Below are positions 28,644 to 38,349 of a DNA stretch of 64,000 nt, in pieces. This DNA is from Bacillus crepusculi (GTDB lineage Bacteria; Bacillota; Bacilli; Bacillales; Bacillaceae). The DNA lies in contig NZ_JACXXE010000003.1 of assembly GCF_014764715.1 (NCBI RefSeq), positions 1-64,000 on the forward strand, read 5' to 3'. Each line of letters begins with the position of its first letter. Position 1 is the first letter of the stretch. The position numbers were made by a program, and so were the translations under genes. The notes under the pieces are model-generated. The model did no database searches and was not told where the DNA came from. It saw only the letters and a list, made by a program, of their open reading frames with translations.

Positions 28644-29891
28644 TTGAAAGCAACGGGAGTCGTTGTAGAGTACAATCCATTTCATTATGGACATGCCCAT
28701 CATGTTCGTCAGGCGAAAAAACAAACCTCTTCAGATGTTGCCATTGCCGTTATGAGCGGTTCCTTTCTCCAGCGCGGAGAGCCTGCAATTGTTTCAAAGT
28801 GGGCACGTACAAAAATGGCACTGCAAAACGGTGTAGACATTGTGTGTGAGCTTCCATACATTTACGCTGTGCAAAAGGCAGAAACCTTTGCAAATGGCGC
28901 TGTGTCCATCCTAGACGCTTTAAAATGCCGCTCTCTATTTTTCGGAAGCGAGGATGGTGATATCAACGTATTTAAGCGCACAGCTCACGCATGGCAGGAG
29001 AAAAAGGCAGAGATTGACCTTTTAACAAAGGAGAAGGTCAAAGAAGGCCTTAGTTATCCGGCAGCGGCAGCCGCTGCATTTCAAGAGACCATTTACCTTG
29101 AGCACTTACTGGATTTATCTAAACCGAATAACATTTTAGGCTTCCATTATGTAAAGGCCATCTTAGAGCGATCCCCTCACATGCAGCCCTTTACCTCTAA
29201 AAGAATTGCATCTGGTTATCATGATGAAAAACTTCCTGTCAATCAGAAAATCGCAAGTGCCACAAGTATTCGAAAAGCATTAAAAGAGCACGGCTCATTT
29301 GAAGCGGTCACCCCCTATCTCCCGGATAATACTTTAAAGCAATTACATGACTATCATTCTTCATACGGTCTTTTACATACAAAAGAAGCCTATTTTAGCT
29401 TCTTAAAACATGTCTTTCACACAATGAATGCGGCAGAGCTAGAGGGTATCTATGAAATGGAAGAAGGAATCGAACACCGCATGCAAAAAGCCATCACACA
29501 CGCGTCCTCCTATGAGGAATATCTATCACTTGTGAAAACAAAACGCTATACGTGGACAAGACTGCAACGGATGAATACGCACCTCTTAATGAGAGTGAAG
29601 AAAAAGGACATGCATCAACTGCTTGAAGAGAAAAAGGCACCCTACATTCGGTTACTCGGTATGTCAAAGAAAGGACAGCAATACTTATCTCTTGTGAAAA
29701 AAGAATTGGACGTACCGCTTGTGAGCAAGCTGTCTTCCTTTTCACATCCAGCACTTGATCTTGACATTCGCGCTTCCCGTGTCTTCAGCCTTCCCATCCG
29801 TGAGCCAATGCAAACAGAATTAACGGAAGCAGAGTTTAAAACCTCACCGATCCGATATGATGAAGAGACCGGACTCTTCCAATCTCGATAA
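28644..29891 (+). CDS. tmcAL: tRNA(Met) cytidine acetate ligase TmcAL (YlbM)
   Basis: Enzyme that forms N4-acetylcytidine at the wobble base of elongator tRNA-Met from acetate and ATP. The nucleotidyltransferase-like N terminus VVVEYNPFHYGHAHHV carries the HxGH motif (residues 6-21). 415 residues, the same as B. subtilis YlbM. I start at a TTG (KATGVVVEYN) because the family begins there; an open extension of 60 codons upstream runs through the promoter and the palindrome and must be noncoding. Confidence 0.93.
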   Translation: MKATGVVVEYNPFHYGHAHHVRQAKKQTSSDVAIAVMSGSFLQRGEPAIVSKWARTKMALQNGVDIVCELPYIYAVQKAETFANGAVSILDALKCRSLFFGSEDGDINVFKRTAHAWQEKKAEIDLLTKEKVKEGLSYPAAAAAAFQETIYLEHLLDLSKPNNILGFHYVKAILERSPHMQPFTSKRIASGYHDEKLPVNQKIASATSIRKALKEHGSFEAVTPYLPDNTLKQLHDYHSSYGLLHTKEAYFSFLKHVFHTMNAAELEGIYEMEEGIEHRMQKAITHASSYEEYLSLVKTKRYTWTRLQRMNTHLLMRVKKKDMHQLLEEKKAPYIRLLGMSKKGQQYLSLVKKELDVPLVSKLSSFSHPALDLDIRASRVFSLPIREPMQTELTEAEFKTSPIRYDEETGLFQSR

Positions 29892-29926
29892 AAAGAGCAG
29901 CCTTAATTAAGGCTACTCTTTTTTTA
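29890..29926. terminator. Bidirectional terminator between ylbM and ylbL
   Basis: AAAGAGcAGCC and GGCTaCTCTTT pair around TTAATTAA, with an A run on the left and T run on the right, serving both convergent genes. Confidence 0.88.
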
Positions 29927-29927
29927 C

Positions 29928-30956
29928 TTAAGATGCTTTCTCTTTTAACTTGTTTAAATAGTTTAGTGCGTCCTGCATTGTGTCTACAGGGACGATTTTC
30001 ATATCACTTTTAATATTTTTTGCTGTTTTGACTGCATTTTGGTAGTCAGAGTTTGGATCGCCTTTCTCGTTTGGTGCAAAGAATATGTCTTTTCCAGCTT
30101 TATCTGCAGCTACAACCTTTTGATCGATCCCTCCAATTGGGCCGACCGTTCCATCGGCGTCAATCGTTCCAGTCCCCGCAATCGCATAGCCATGTGTTTC
30201 GTCTTCTTTTGTCAGCTGGTTATAAATTTCAAGCGACATCATTAAGCCTGCTGATGGACCACCGATATTTTCAATATCTACTTTAATCGCAGGTGACACT
30301 TTCACATGACGGTCTGTAAACAATGACACACCAATTCCGACACGTTTTGGCTCTTCTTTAAATGGTTTTAACGTCACTTGCTGCGTGATTTCTTTGCCGT
30401 TTCGTTCAAGGACAAAGCGGACAGCTGTGCCTGCTTTTTTACTGCTGATATATGAAACCATTTTATCAGCAGAATCATAGGTCTTGCCATCAACGCTTTT
30501 GATCCGGTCACCTACTTCAATTTTTCCGTAAGCAGGCATTCCTTTCATCACGTAGCTCGCATATACTCCGTTAAATGTATAATCTACTTTTTTGCCTGCT
30601 TTTGTATAAGCAGCAATCATTGCATTTTCTTGAGAGCTTTTCATCAGCTGAAGCTGCCTTTTCATGTAGTCTTCATCTGATTCTCCGTCCGCTTTAATGT
30701 TTTCTTCCGGGACGATCTCGTCATACTTGTTCATTTTTGCAAGCAAATACGTATATGGGTTTGCTGGACCTACTTTAATGGTCATAAGAGAGAAGCTGCC
30801 CTTCTCGCCATATGCTCCGTCTACTTGAATGTGCGGTGCAATCTCTGTTGCATCGCCCGGCTTTGTCACGTAATACGGCAGTTTAACAAAGGTTAAGCCA
30901 AATAATACAAGGACAACCACAAAAAAGCTGAGCCAGCGAATATTCAATTTTTTCAT
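29928..30956 (-). CDS. ylbL: Membrane-anchored PDZ-Lon (S16) protease YlbL
   Basis: 341-residue extracytoplasmic serine protease. An N-terminal helix (7-23) anchors it; a PDZ domain (about 120-210, including [14 protein letters not shown]) precedes an S16 Lon-type domain with catalytic Ser in [10 protein letters not shown] and Lys in [14 protein letters not shown]. In B. subtilis YlbL degrades the SOS division inhibitor YneA together with CtpA. Start MKKLNIRW is four bases after the ylbK stop with GGGAGTG upstream, so the two genes are probably coupled. Confidence 0.94.
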   Translation of the reverse strand: MKKLNIRWLSFFVVVLVLFGLTFVKLPYYVTKPGDATEIAPHIQVDGAYGEKGSFSLMTIKVGPANPYTYLLAKMNKYDEIVPEENIKADGESDEDYMKRQLQLMKSSQENAMIAAYTKAGKKVDYTFNGVYASYVMKGMPAYGKIEVGDRIKSVDGKTYDSADKMVSYISSKKAGTAVRFVLERNGKEITQQVTLKPFKEEPKRVGIGVSLFTDRHVKVSPAIKVDIENIGGPSAGLMMSLEIYNQLTKEDETHGYAIAGTGTIDADGTVGPIGGIDQKVVAADKAGKDIFFAPNEKGDPNSDYQNAVKTAKNIKSDMKIVPVDTMQDALNYLNKLKEKAS

Positions 30957-30960
30957 TCGA

Positions 30961-31740
30961 TTAACACTCCCATTTATCAATGACATCTTTCAGTTTCTCT
31001 TTTAGTTGATCTGCGGCGAGCTCACCTGCTTCAATCATCTCTTGAATCTGTGTAAATGCACTAGAGCTATATGTTTCAAGCCTCGGCCGAATCATGACAT
31101 CTGCGTGAATGGTTTGATGACGAACCAATTCATTTTGAAGGATGTCAAGGCTTTGCATAATCACATCCGATAATCTCGTCGCCTTTTCTGTTTTTTTCAC
31201 CCTTGATACATCAGAGGCGATAATGAGGTCTGCACCCATTTCCTTTAAAACAGACACAGGAATGCGGTCAACCACTGCTCCATCCACTAGCTGTCTGCCG
31301 CCCATAACGTGCGGAACAAACACGCCCGGAATGCTAATGCTTGCTCTAACTGCTTGTGAGACAGACCCTTCTTTAAACACAACCTTCTCTCCTGTCGCAA
31401 GGTCACACGCGACGATTGCAAGAGGCATTCGTAATTCCTCAATTTTTTTCCCATATGTAAACGTGTGGATCAACTGCAAAATTCGATTGCCTTTTAAAAG
31501 ACCGATTTTTGGCAGTGTATAGTCAGCATAATACTTTCTTCTGAAGACAAGTGCAAGTTTTTTCATTTTTTCTACGTCTTGTCCCGCCGCATAAAAGCTC
31601 CCAACAAGTGCCCCAGCACTGCTACCAGCGATCATATCCACCTGAATTCCTTGTTTCTCAAGACTAGATAAAACCCCAATATGTGCCATTCCTCTCGCAC
31701 CCCCGGAGCCTAACGCAAGGCCGATGACCGGTCGCTTCAT
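30961..31740 (-). CDS. ylbK: Patatin-like phospholipase family protein YlbK
   Basis: 259-residue patatin-fold lipid acyl hydrolase. The oxyanion loop GSGGARG (10-16), the nucleophile motif GSSAG (about 41) and the catalytic Asp in DGA (VDGAVVD, about 155) are all present, so it should be active. Substrate unknown. Start MKRPVIGL is preceded by GGAGGGAGG; an open extension of 176 codons upstream overlaps ylbJ on the other strand and is not coding. Confidence 0.92.
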   Translation of the reverse strand: MKRPVIGLALGSGGARGMAHIGVLSSLEKQGIQVDMIAGSSAGALVGSFYAAGQDVEKMKKLALVFRRKYYADYTLPKIGLLKGNRILQLIHTFTYGKKIEELRMPLAIVACDLATGEKVVFKEGSVSQAVRASISIPGVFVPHVMGGRQLVDGAVVDRIPVSVLKEMGADLIIASDVSRVKKTEKATRLSDVIMQSLDILQNELVRHQTIHADVMIRPRLETYSSSAFTQIQEMIEAGELAADQLKEKLKDVIDKWEC

Positions 31741-31900
31741 GAAAATCCTCCCTCCTCTTTCTATGCATATATACGAATCTATAGGTCTAAACATGCCCCT
31801 TCTGCTCGTATAGTAATAGAAGACAGGCTCGGCTAGTTTCTTCCTTTTTCTTTGATCACGAGCTCGCCAATAGATCATAACGGCAAGGGGCGAAATCTCC

Positions 31901-33100
31901 ATGACAAAATGGAACACTCTGTTCATCGCTGCTTTTTTTATCTTTTTAACAGCCACTGTGATTACACATCCACAAGCCTCTTTGCAAGCGTCGAAAAATG
32001 GACTTGCAATGTGGTGGGAGGTTGTATTTCCATCATTGCTTCCTTTTTTTATTTTGTCCGAGCTATTAATTAGTTTCGGGATTGTCAGATTTGTCGGGGT
32101 GCTATTAGAGCCCTTTATGCGCCCCATCTTTCGAGTACCTGGTGTCGGCGGATTTGTACTAGCGATGGGAATGGCTTCAGGCTTTCCTTCTGGCGCTAAA
32201 TTAACGACAAGACTCAGGCAAGAAGGGCAGCTAACGAGAATCGAAGCAGAGCGCCTTGTTTCCTTCACAAATTCATCGAATCCATTGTTTATTTTCGGCG
32301 CGGTGGCTGTTGGTTTTTTTCATCACCCAGCCTTAGGGATTGTTTTAGCCTGCGCACATTATTTAGGGAATCTCGCTGTTGGTGTGACGATGCGGGGGTA
32401 TAAAGCCCGGCATGATGCGCACCTTAGAAGCCGGAAAGGATTTTTATTTCCACCGTTTAAAGAGGCTTTCAACGCCCTCCATACAGCAAGACTTGCAGAG
32501 AAAAGACCGCTCGGCCAAATTTTAAGCGATGCTGTCATGTCATCCGTTCAAACACTCTTTATGATTGGCGGCTTTATTATCTTGTTTTCTGTCTTTAGCA
32601 AAATGCTGGCAGTTGTGCATGTGACAGACCTCTTCTCCATAGGGATCGGGTATATGCTGCAAACGATGCATCTTCCACCAGAATTAGATCTAGCCATGAT
32701 TGCCGGTTTATTTGAAATCACATTAGGAAGTCAGCTAACCGGGGCACAAGAGGTCACACTACTTGCTAAAACAATTGTCGTCAGCTTTATTTTAGGATTC
32801 AGCGGGTTCTCTGTGCAAGCCCAGGTAGCGGGCATTTTAGCAGCAACTGATATACGCTTTAAACCGTTTTTCTTCGCTCGTTTGCTCCACGGGATTTATG
32901 CAGCTGTTTTTGCCTTTTTATTATTCAAACCTCTTTATGTCTCTCGATCAGACATCGCTCTTCCAGCAGGAGCCTTTGAAGCAAATGAGCAAATCATGAT
33001 GTTTAGTAGCGTGCTTTGGAATCACCTTGTGGCGGCGGGCCCTTTCATCACTTTATTCAGCCTGATCGTGTATATTGCGCTATATTATCAGAAACTAAAA

Positions 33101-33109
<9 letters not shown>
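31901..33109 (+). CDS. ylbJ: Sporulation integral membrane protein YlbJ
   Basis: 402-residue polytopic membrane protein of the nucleoside-recognition (gate) fold; in B. subtilis it is a mother-cell (sigma-E) protein needed for resistant spores. The family segments PSGAKLTTRLRQEG, SFTNSSNPLFIFGAVA and GFSGFSVQAQVAGIL are visible. Both strands are open around its start; ylbK is divergent. The stop codon lies inside the left arm of a hairpin shared with coaD. Confidence 0.93.
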
Positions 33110-33608
<499 letters not shown>

Positions 33609-34166
33609 TTAATTTCCCCGCTTTCTATAGATCGTAATGCCAGTCATACCGTACAGTTCCCGCCTTGAAATGTGGAGCTGTCCAGCTTCCTCAGGCAGCG
33701 TGACGTCCTTATCATGCTCACATACAATCACACCATCATCTGTTAATAAAGAGTGCTCATCAATCATTTCAAGAAGTGCCTTGAGCTTTTGATCCTTATA
33801 CGGCGGATCAAGAAAGATCGCTTGAAAGGATTCCTCTCGTTTTACTACGGCTGAGAGCGCACGCTTTGCATCATTTCGAAATACTTCACTTTGGTCCATG
33901 AGCGACAATTGATTCAGGTTTCCTTTTATCGTCTGAATCGCTTTCATATCTCGATCAACGAAAATACAATGATCGAATCCTCTAGAGAGCGCTTCAATTC
34001 CTAAACCGCCGCTTCCTGCAAATAAATCAAGGGCCTTCCCGCCATCAAAATACGGGCCTATCATATTAAAAATGGATTCTTTTACTTTATCTGTCGTCGG
34101 TCTTGTTGATTGACCTGGTACCGCTTTAAGCGCGCGGCCTTTTCTCGTTCCAGAGATCACTCTCAT
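33609..34166 (-). CDS. rsmD: 16S rRNA m2G966 methyltransferase RsmD (YlbH)
   Basis: 185-residue SAM-dependent N2-guanine methyltransferase of the small ribosomal subunit. The SAM loop DLFAGSGGLGIEALSRG (46-62) and catalytic motif FLDPPYK (about 119-125) are present. Paired with coaD downstream, as in most Firmicutes. Its upstream gap carries, on the opposite strand, a candidate small RNA. Confidence 0.96.
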   Translation of the reverse strand: MRVISGTRKGRALKAVPGQSTRPTTDKVKESIFNMIGPYFDGGKALDLFAGSGGLGIEALSRGFDHCIFVDRDMKAIQTIKGNLNQLSLMDQSEVFRNDAKRALSAVVKREESFQAIFLDPPYKDQKLKALLEMIDEHSLLTDDGVIVCEHDKDVTLPEEAGQLHISRRELYGMTGITIYRKRGN

Positions 34167-34323
34167 TTTCCCACCACTTTTTCTACTTGCTTCTATTGGT
34201 TATTTGTCTCTTATGACAAAAAATTCAACATTATCTTACCACATCCACTCCGCACGAGACAATGTGTGTCATTTCATTCATTTTCTATGTATAGATGACA
34301 GGAAGCGGGGTCATACTATTTAT

Positions 34324-34475
34324 AACAGCATCTGATGTGGTGCTGTTGCCAACCGCGGAGAAGACTTACGTTTCCCCATAAGTTCTTCCTCCGGTTTCTC
34401 CTCTCCCTTTGCCTTCTCCTTAATGATTCATTAAGAATAGAAGGACCCCGCGGGTGATGCCGCGGGGGTTTTTTT
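34324..34475 (+). ncRNA. Candidate structured small RNA in the ylbG-rsmD gap
   Basis: A plus-strand RNA with four hairpins can be drawn. Hairpin I: AACAGCA/TGCTGTT. Hairpin II (34351-34396): a long stem AACC-GGAG-AAGA-CTTA with its complement, closing the loop CGTTTCCCCA. Then a CU-rich single strand (34397-34418, including CTCCTCTCCC and TTCTCC). Hairpin III: CTTAATG/CATTAAG. Last, a strong GC terminator. C-rich loops and CU-rich strands are typical of Firmicute sRNAs that pair with Shine-Dalgarno sequences. I recall a conserved ylbH-associated RNA motif at this locus in B. subtilis; identity is not verified. The 5' end is uncertain; a weak promoter (ATGACA, 16 bp, TATTTA) ends at 34322. Confidence 0.6.
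34446..34475 (+). terminator. Strong plus-strand terminator of the candidate sRNA
   Basis: Eight-bp all-GC stem CCCCGCGG/CCGCGGGG with loop GTGATG, then G and seven T. There is no T tract in the minus direction, so it marks a plus-strand transcript where no plus-strand gene exists. Confidence 0.92.
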
Positions 34476-34481
34476 GTGTCT

Positions 34482-34754
34482 TTAAAAGCCCACCTTATAA
34501 TCATACTCTTTGGCTTTGTCCAATTTGGATTCGTACTCTAATTTAATAAAAGGTTTATATGATGGCTCAACACGTTTTACAAATGGCAATGAGTTCAGCT
34601 TTGCCATATGGCGCTCGAGATCATTCATATCACAATAAATCACTGCATATTTCATTTTTCTTGAAATATAGTGAACATTCCCAAATTTCCTTAGCGCTTT
34701 TGACTGCTTTAACGAATGCAGCCAAACGACCATCCCTTGACGTTTGGTTTCCAT
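34482..34754 (-). CDS. ylbG: DUF2129 family protein YlbG
   Basis: 90-residue protein of the YlbG family (DUF2129), with the conserved start region [13 protein letters not shown] and the core [14 protein letters not shown]. Function unknown. AGGTGAAAAA precedes the ATG. It follows ylbF but a hairpin at the ylbF stop lies between them, so it may have only partial read-through. Confidence 0.9.
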   Translation of the reverse strand: METKRQGMVVWLHSLKQSKALRKFGNVHYISRKMKYAVIYCDMNDLERHMAKLNSLPFVKRVEPSYKPFIKLEYESKLDKAKEYDYKVGF

Positions 34755-34794
34755 TTTTTCACCTGCCGCTTTTCAATTCTTCCATTCATTATGT

Positions 34795-34820
34795 AAAAGA
34801 CGAGACGTTCAAGTCTCGTC
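34795..34820 (-). terminator. ylbF terminator
   Basis: Perfect 8-bp stem GACGAGAC/GTCTCGTC with loop GTTCAA and four T on the minus strand. The stem includes the ylbF stop codon. Confidence 0.75.
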
Positions 34821-35268
34821 AAGATACTTTACAGCCACAGCTGCCTCCAGATCCACAGCCACCGCCGCATGATGATAGACCATCAAAATATGGGTTCCCT
34901 GTTGGAACTTTAATATATGCTGATACAGCTTGACCAATTTCAATACTAATCTCATCTAAGATGGATTGAACCGCTGTTTCTGCTTTTTTGAAATCAACCA
35001 CTGTATCGTGAAGATCTAGCTTTCTTTTGACCTCACGCATTTCCTTTGAGATCGTTCTATAGTCCGGATGGTATTTGCCGAACCGCTGCACATCCTCATA
35101 TTGCTCTTTTACTTTTGTAAAATGGGCAATAATTTGTTGGGCTTCTTCGTCTTGCTGGAGACGCTTAAAGCAGTTGCGGTAATGTTCAGCCTCCTCCGAC
35201 TGAAGAATCATGGCAGCCAATTGATTTGCTTCCTCTTGGAGCTCCACAGATTCGATTGTCGCATACAT
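34819..35268 (-). CDS. ylbF: RNase Y regulator YlbF (Y-complex subunit)
   Basis: 149-residue helical protein of the YlbF/YmcA family. In B. subtilis it forms the Y-complex with YmcA and YaaT, which redirects RNase Y and promotes competence, biofilm formation and sporulation. The C-terminal tail is Gly/Cys-rich (CGGGCGSGGSCGC), giving four cysteines; B. subtilis YlbF and YmcA carry Fe-S clusters, for which these are the obvious ligands. GGAGGTG precedes the ATG. Confidence 0.95.
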   Translation of the reverse strand: MYATIESVELQEEANQLAAMILQSEEAEHYRNCFKRLQQDEEAQQIIAHFTKVKEQYEDVQRFGKYHPDYRTISKEMREVKRKLDLHDTVVDFKKAETAVQSILDEISIEIGQAVSAYIKVPTGNPYFDGLSSCGGGCGSGGSCGCKVS

Positions 35269-35325
35269 AAATGTTGCACCTCCAATTCATAGTTTACCAC
35301 GAAACCTACGGATCAGAAAATGCTT

Positions 35326-35736
35326 TTACGTGACAAATACATCCCACGTTTCTCTTTTTTGTTTAAAATCAGGATGACGGGAATTCAGCACAACGGTCAT
35401 TTTATGCTTTCCTTTTGAAAGGTGCTTGACCACAAACGCAGCTGTATACTCATTACCCGCACGTTTTCCGTCTACATATACTGTAAAATATCCAGCCTTC
35501 TCTGCCTTATTTCCAAGTGAAGGCTCAAGATGGAAATCTTGAAGTGTACTTTCTATATAGACAGCTGACCCCTGCACTTTGTATTTTAAAAAGCCTTGCT
35601 GCTTCATTTCACTTTGGACTTGCTTTATGACTTGTACAGCTGGTTCTTGATTGTTCACTTGCTCTTCTTCATATTGACTTTGACACCCGGTGATAAGAAA
35701 AAGCAATGCGCATATCGACAGCATCCATTTCATCAT
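35326..35736 (-). CDS. Small putative lipoprotein of unknown function
   Basis: 136 residues with a lipoprotein signal peptide: a short hydrophobic core ending in the lipobox ITGC (Cys18), so the mature protein should be anchored to the outer face of the membrane. The rest is soluble with a beta-rich C-terminal half (YFTVYVDGKRAG, TVVLNSRHPDF). I do not recognise the family. AAGGAG lies six bases before the ATG, so it looks genuine. As I remember the B. subtilis order, ylbE and ylbF are adjacent, so this gene appears to be an addition. Confidence 0.8.
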   Translation of the reverse strand: MMKWMLSICALLFLITGCQSQYEEEQVNNQEPAVQVIKQVQSEMKQQGFLKYKVQGSAVYIESTLQDFHLEPSLGNKAEKAGYFTVYVDGKRAGNEYTAAFVVKHLSKGKHKMTVVLNSRHPDFKQKRETWDVFVT

Positions 35737-35805
35737 CTGATTCTCCTTTCGTCTACTTCCATAGGATGCTCATGAAATAGACATCTTAATCAACTCAAAA
35801 AAGCC

Positions 35806-36054
35806 TCACCCGGCTCCATTTTGATTGCGCATTGCTTGGAACATTTGAATCATCATTTCAGCCATTTGGACACTATTGCTCAACTGACTCACACGATGAG
35901 GAATGGTTTTTTCGTAAAAGTTCATTTTATCTAATTCAAAGGAAGAAAGATTTTCAGGATGTCGAGTCAGCTGTCTGTACCAGAGAGGACGCTGTCTAAT
36001 AAATTTGATTCGATCCTCTTCGGCCATGACAAACTCCTGTACTTCTTTTCGCAC
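35806..36054 (-). CDS. ylbE: YlbE-family protein
   Basis: 82-residue protein of the YlbE family, Arg/Gln-rich, with the family core RIKFIRQRPLWYRQLTR. Function unknown; in B. subtilis it is next to the coat gene ylbD. I start at GTG (RKEVQEF) because AAAGGGG lies nine bases upstream; an ATG three codons earlier touches that site directly. Confidence 0.87.
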   Translation of the reverse strand: MRKEVQEFVMAEEDRIKFIRQRPLWYRQLTRHPENLSSFELDKMNFYEKTIPHRVSQLSNSVQMAEMMIQMFQAMRNQNGAG

Positions 36055-36073
36055 CAAAAGCATCCCCTTTCAA

Positions 36074-36487
36074 TTAATCTTTCCTGAAGGAGAATGGGTG
36101 CTGGCTGCCTCCAGATGAACCTTTTTTTGAGCCATTTGATGAAAATTGTCCGAGTAAGCTTTGTAAAGAGGAAATAGACTGGCTCATTTTGTTAATCTGT
36201 TCATTCATTTGATCAGCGTCCATTTTTTTCACAGCAGTCACCATTTTAGACATAAAATCTGCTTTGCCTGCTGCTCTTGGCTTAGATGCTTTTTCTTCTT
36301 TTGCTTCTTCAGATTGCGTTTGCCGGTAAGGAGACCACATCTCATCTTCCTCACCAAACATGACCCAATTCTCATATAAGCTTTGCCAGCTTTTTTCTTG
36401 CGCTTGCACTTCTTGAATTAATTTCGGATGGCGTCTGACAAATTGTTTAAATTCATCAATGGATGTTTGCTTTTGCTTGTTTGTCAT
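36074..36487 (-). CDS. ylbD: Putative spore coat protein YlbD
   Basis: 137-residue hydrophilic protein of the YlbD coat family. The N terminus has the family motif SIDEFKQFVRRHPKLIQEV; a Lys/Glu-rich linker follows, then a Ser/Gly-rich tail (GSKKGSSGGSQ). Predicted to be a mother-cell coat component by family. GGTGAGGAT precedes the ATG closely. ylbE follows after 19 bases, so they probably form one transcript. Confidence 0.88.
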   Translation of the reverse strand: MTNKQKQTSIDEFKQFVRRHPKLIQEVQAQEKSWQSLYENWVMFGEEDEMWSPYRQTQSEEAKEEKASKPRAAGKADFMSKMVTAVKKMDADQMNEQINKMSQSISSLQSLLGQFSSNGSKKGSSGGSQHPFSFRKD

Positions 36488-36560
36488 ATCCTCACCCCCT
36501 ATACAAATGCCTACTATACTATATACACCAGCATCTGTTTTGGTGAGCCTCTTTTTTCAT

Positions 36561-36587
36561 AAAAAAAGCAGCTGCGGTTGTGCAGCT
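36561..36587 (-). terminator. ylbC terminator
   Basis: AGCTGC/GCAGCT stem with loop GGTTGT, followed on the minus strand by GC and seven T. Confidence 0.78.
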
Positions 36588-36599
36588 ACTTTCGTTCGT

Positions 36600-37643
36600 T
36601 TAAGATGTTTTCTTGATGAAGTTTTGTGTATAGTATTTTTCTTTCACACCTACGCCAAGATGTGTATAGTCTCCATTTAATAACGCCTTCCGGTGACCTT
36701 CGCTATTGAGCCAGCCTTCTACAGCTGCTGGTCCATCTACATAGTTATATGCAATGTTTTCACCTGCGAGCTGAAATGCCACCTCGCCTCTTTCTAATCG
36801 GTCTTTCAGCGTACCGTATTTTTTAGATTCGTGAGAGAAATAATGATTTTCCTTCATGTCCTCACTATGCATAAATGCCACTTCGGAGGTTTCATCGTCC
36901 CACTTTAAGGTCGGCAGGTTGTACTTATGACGGATAATATTGGTCATATCAAAAATTTGTTTTTGGCTGGAAGCTTCGATATCCTTCCATTTTTTCCCTG
37001 ATATTGCTTCGGGTTCTATCAATTGACCTTGATAGACAACCTCATACGGTTTTTGTTTCACAAATGTATCTGCGTTAAAGGCCCTAATACTTGAAAGGGT
37101 GCTTTCAAACTTATCCATGTAAAGCTGGACATAGACATCCTTCCCTACTTTCACGGTAGGTCTTGTGTTCATATCATCTTCTGAGAATTCAAAGCGATAT
37201 GAATTTTGATCATCCTCTACATGGATGTAAGGCGCAATTTGTGTTTTTTTAAACACTTCACTTGTGGCTTGCCCAATTTTAAATGGTTCAACGTTCAGCC
37301 CGTCTCCTGTTGCAAACAACGTCACCACTTTACTATCCTTTACCCCTACTTGAATATAGTGCTTTTTCGATTGGTTGTATATCCACCAGTCGTAATCATA
37401 TGCGGAAGGATCAATGCGATCTGGTTCTCCCAGCTGTTTAAGCACTTCATTTGATGATTTCCCCATAAAGGACATAAGCCCCTTTTTTGGGATGTTGATC
37501 GGCTTATCGCTAGATGTTTCTTCATTAGACACCTTCGGTTCATTGCTGCTTTCTTTTTCTGGTGAAGATCCATATTGAATAAACAGAACGTACGTTCCAG
37601 ATATAATCAGGAGGATGAGGAGTGTTTTGAGCACAGTTTTCAA
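36600..37643 (-). CDS. ylbC: CAP-domain (SCP-like) extracellular protein YlbC
   Basis: 347 residues: an N-terminal signal or anchor helix (6-24), a Ser/Glu-rich linker, a CAP-associated N-terminal domain (about 55-200) and a C-terminal CAP/SCP domain (about 225-345). The CAP signature is clear: LKWDDETSEVAFMHSEDM, HYFSHES, AGENIAYN and WLNSEGHRKALLNGDYTHLGVGV. Function unknown; the family is extracellular. Length equals B. subtilis YlbC (346). Confidence 0.92.
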   Translation of the reverse strand: MKTVLKTLLILLIISGTYVLFIQYGSSPEKESSNEPKVSNEETSSDKPINIPKKGLMSFMGKSSNEVLKQLGEPDRIDPSAYDYDWWIYNQSKKHYIQVGVKDSKVVTLFATGDGLNVEPFKIGQATSEVFKKTQIAPYIHVEDDQNSYRFEFSEDDMNTRPTVKVGKDVYVQLYMDKFESTLSSIRAFNADTFVKQKPYEVVYQGQLIEPEAISGKKWKDIEASSQKQIFDMTNIIRHKYNLPTLKWDDETSEVAFMHSEDMKENHYFSHESKKYGTLKDRLERGEVAFQLAGENIAYNYVDGPAAVEGWLNSEGHRKALLNGDYTHLGVGVKEKYYTQNFIKKTS

Positions 37644-37765
37644 ATAAACACCTCCGTTAAATTGGCAAGGTACAAAAAGTACCTTCTACTGTCATTTAAA
37701 CAAAACTTGCTCCATTTATCAACGACAATACAGCCTATTTAACACGAATTTAAAATATGCCCCAG

Positions 37766-38215
37766 TTAATGAAGAAATCCTTGCCCGTGATCTTGATCCT
37801 GTTGAGAGATTTCAGTGAGTGCATCTCCCGCACGATCATTTGATAAATCCTCGACTGATAAATCTCCAAGAGCGACAATCCCTGTTAATGCACCGTTTTT
37901 CACAACGGGAATTCGGCGGAGCTGATGCTCTGACATCAAGCGGACAATTTCTTCAAGCGTTGCATCTTCTTCAGCTGTTAGTACTTCCTTCGTCATAAGC
38001 GCCCCAACTTCCTGCGAGTTTGGCTTTTTCTCAGCAATGCCTCTAAGGACAAGGTCACGGTCAGTCACAATTCCAATGAGCTGATCTCCGTCAACCACTG
38101 GAATGGCACCGATATCTGCATCTTTCATTTTTACTGCCGCTTCATAAGCATTGTCGTCCTTTTGGCACGTCACTACTTTTTTTGTCATAATATCTTTGAT
38201 TTTTTTCGTTTTCAC
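37766..38215 (-). CDS. ylbB: CBS-domain protein YlbB
   Basis: 149-residue protein made of two tandem CBS domains (about 8-60 and 72-128; DADIGAIPVVDGDQLIGIVTD and HQLRRIPVVKNGALTGIVALG), a Bateman module that binds adenine nucleotides in other proteins. The ligand is unknown. Start is GTG preceded by GGAGGAATTAAT; a 22-codon extension upstream lacks a site. It is divergent from ylbA. Confidence 0.92.
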   Translation of the reverse strand: MKTKKIKDIMTKKVVTCQKDDNAYEAAVKMKDADIGAIPVVDGDQLIGIVTDRDLVLRGIAEKKPNSQEVGALMTKEVLTAEEDATLEEIVRLMSEHQLRRIPVVKNGALTGIVALGDLSVEDLSNDRAGDALTEISQQDQDHGQGFLH

Positions 38216-38349
38216 ATTAATTCCTCCATCTATTATTTTCTTTATTACTGTAACCAGCTTATAAAAGAACATACCTTTCACAGTTGAAAGTTTAACGCTT
38301 TCATACTATGATTGTCAGTAAAGGGAATTTTTATAAGGAGGGGTTTTGG

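Noticed and set aside
31741-32268. 176-codon upstream extension of ylbK
   Set aside because: It overlaps ylbJ on the other strand, has no homology and the patatin family begins at MKRPVIGL with a strong GGAGGGAGG site.
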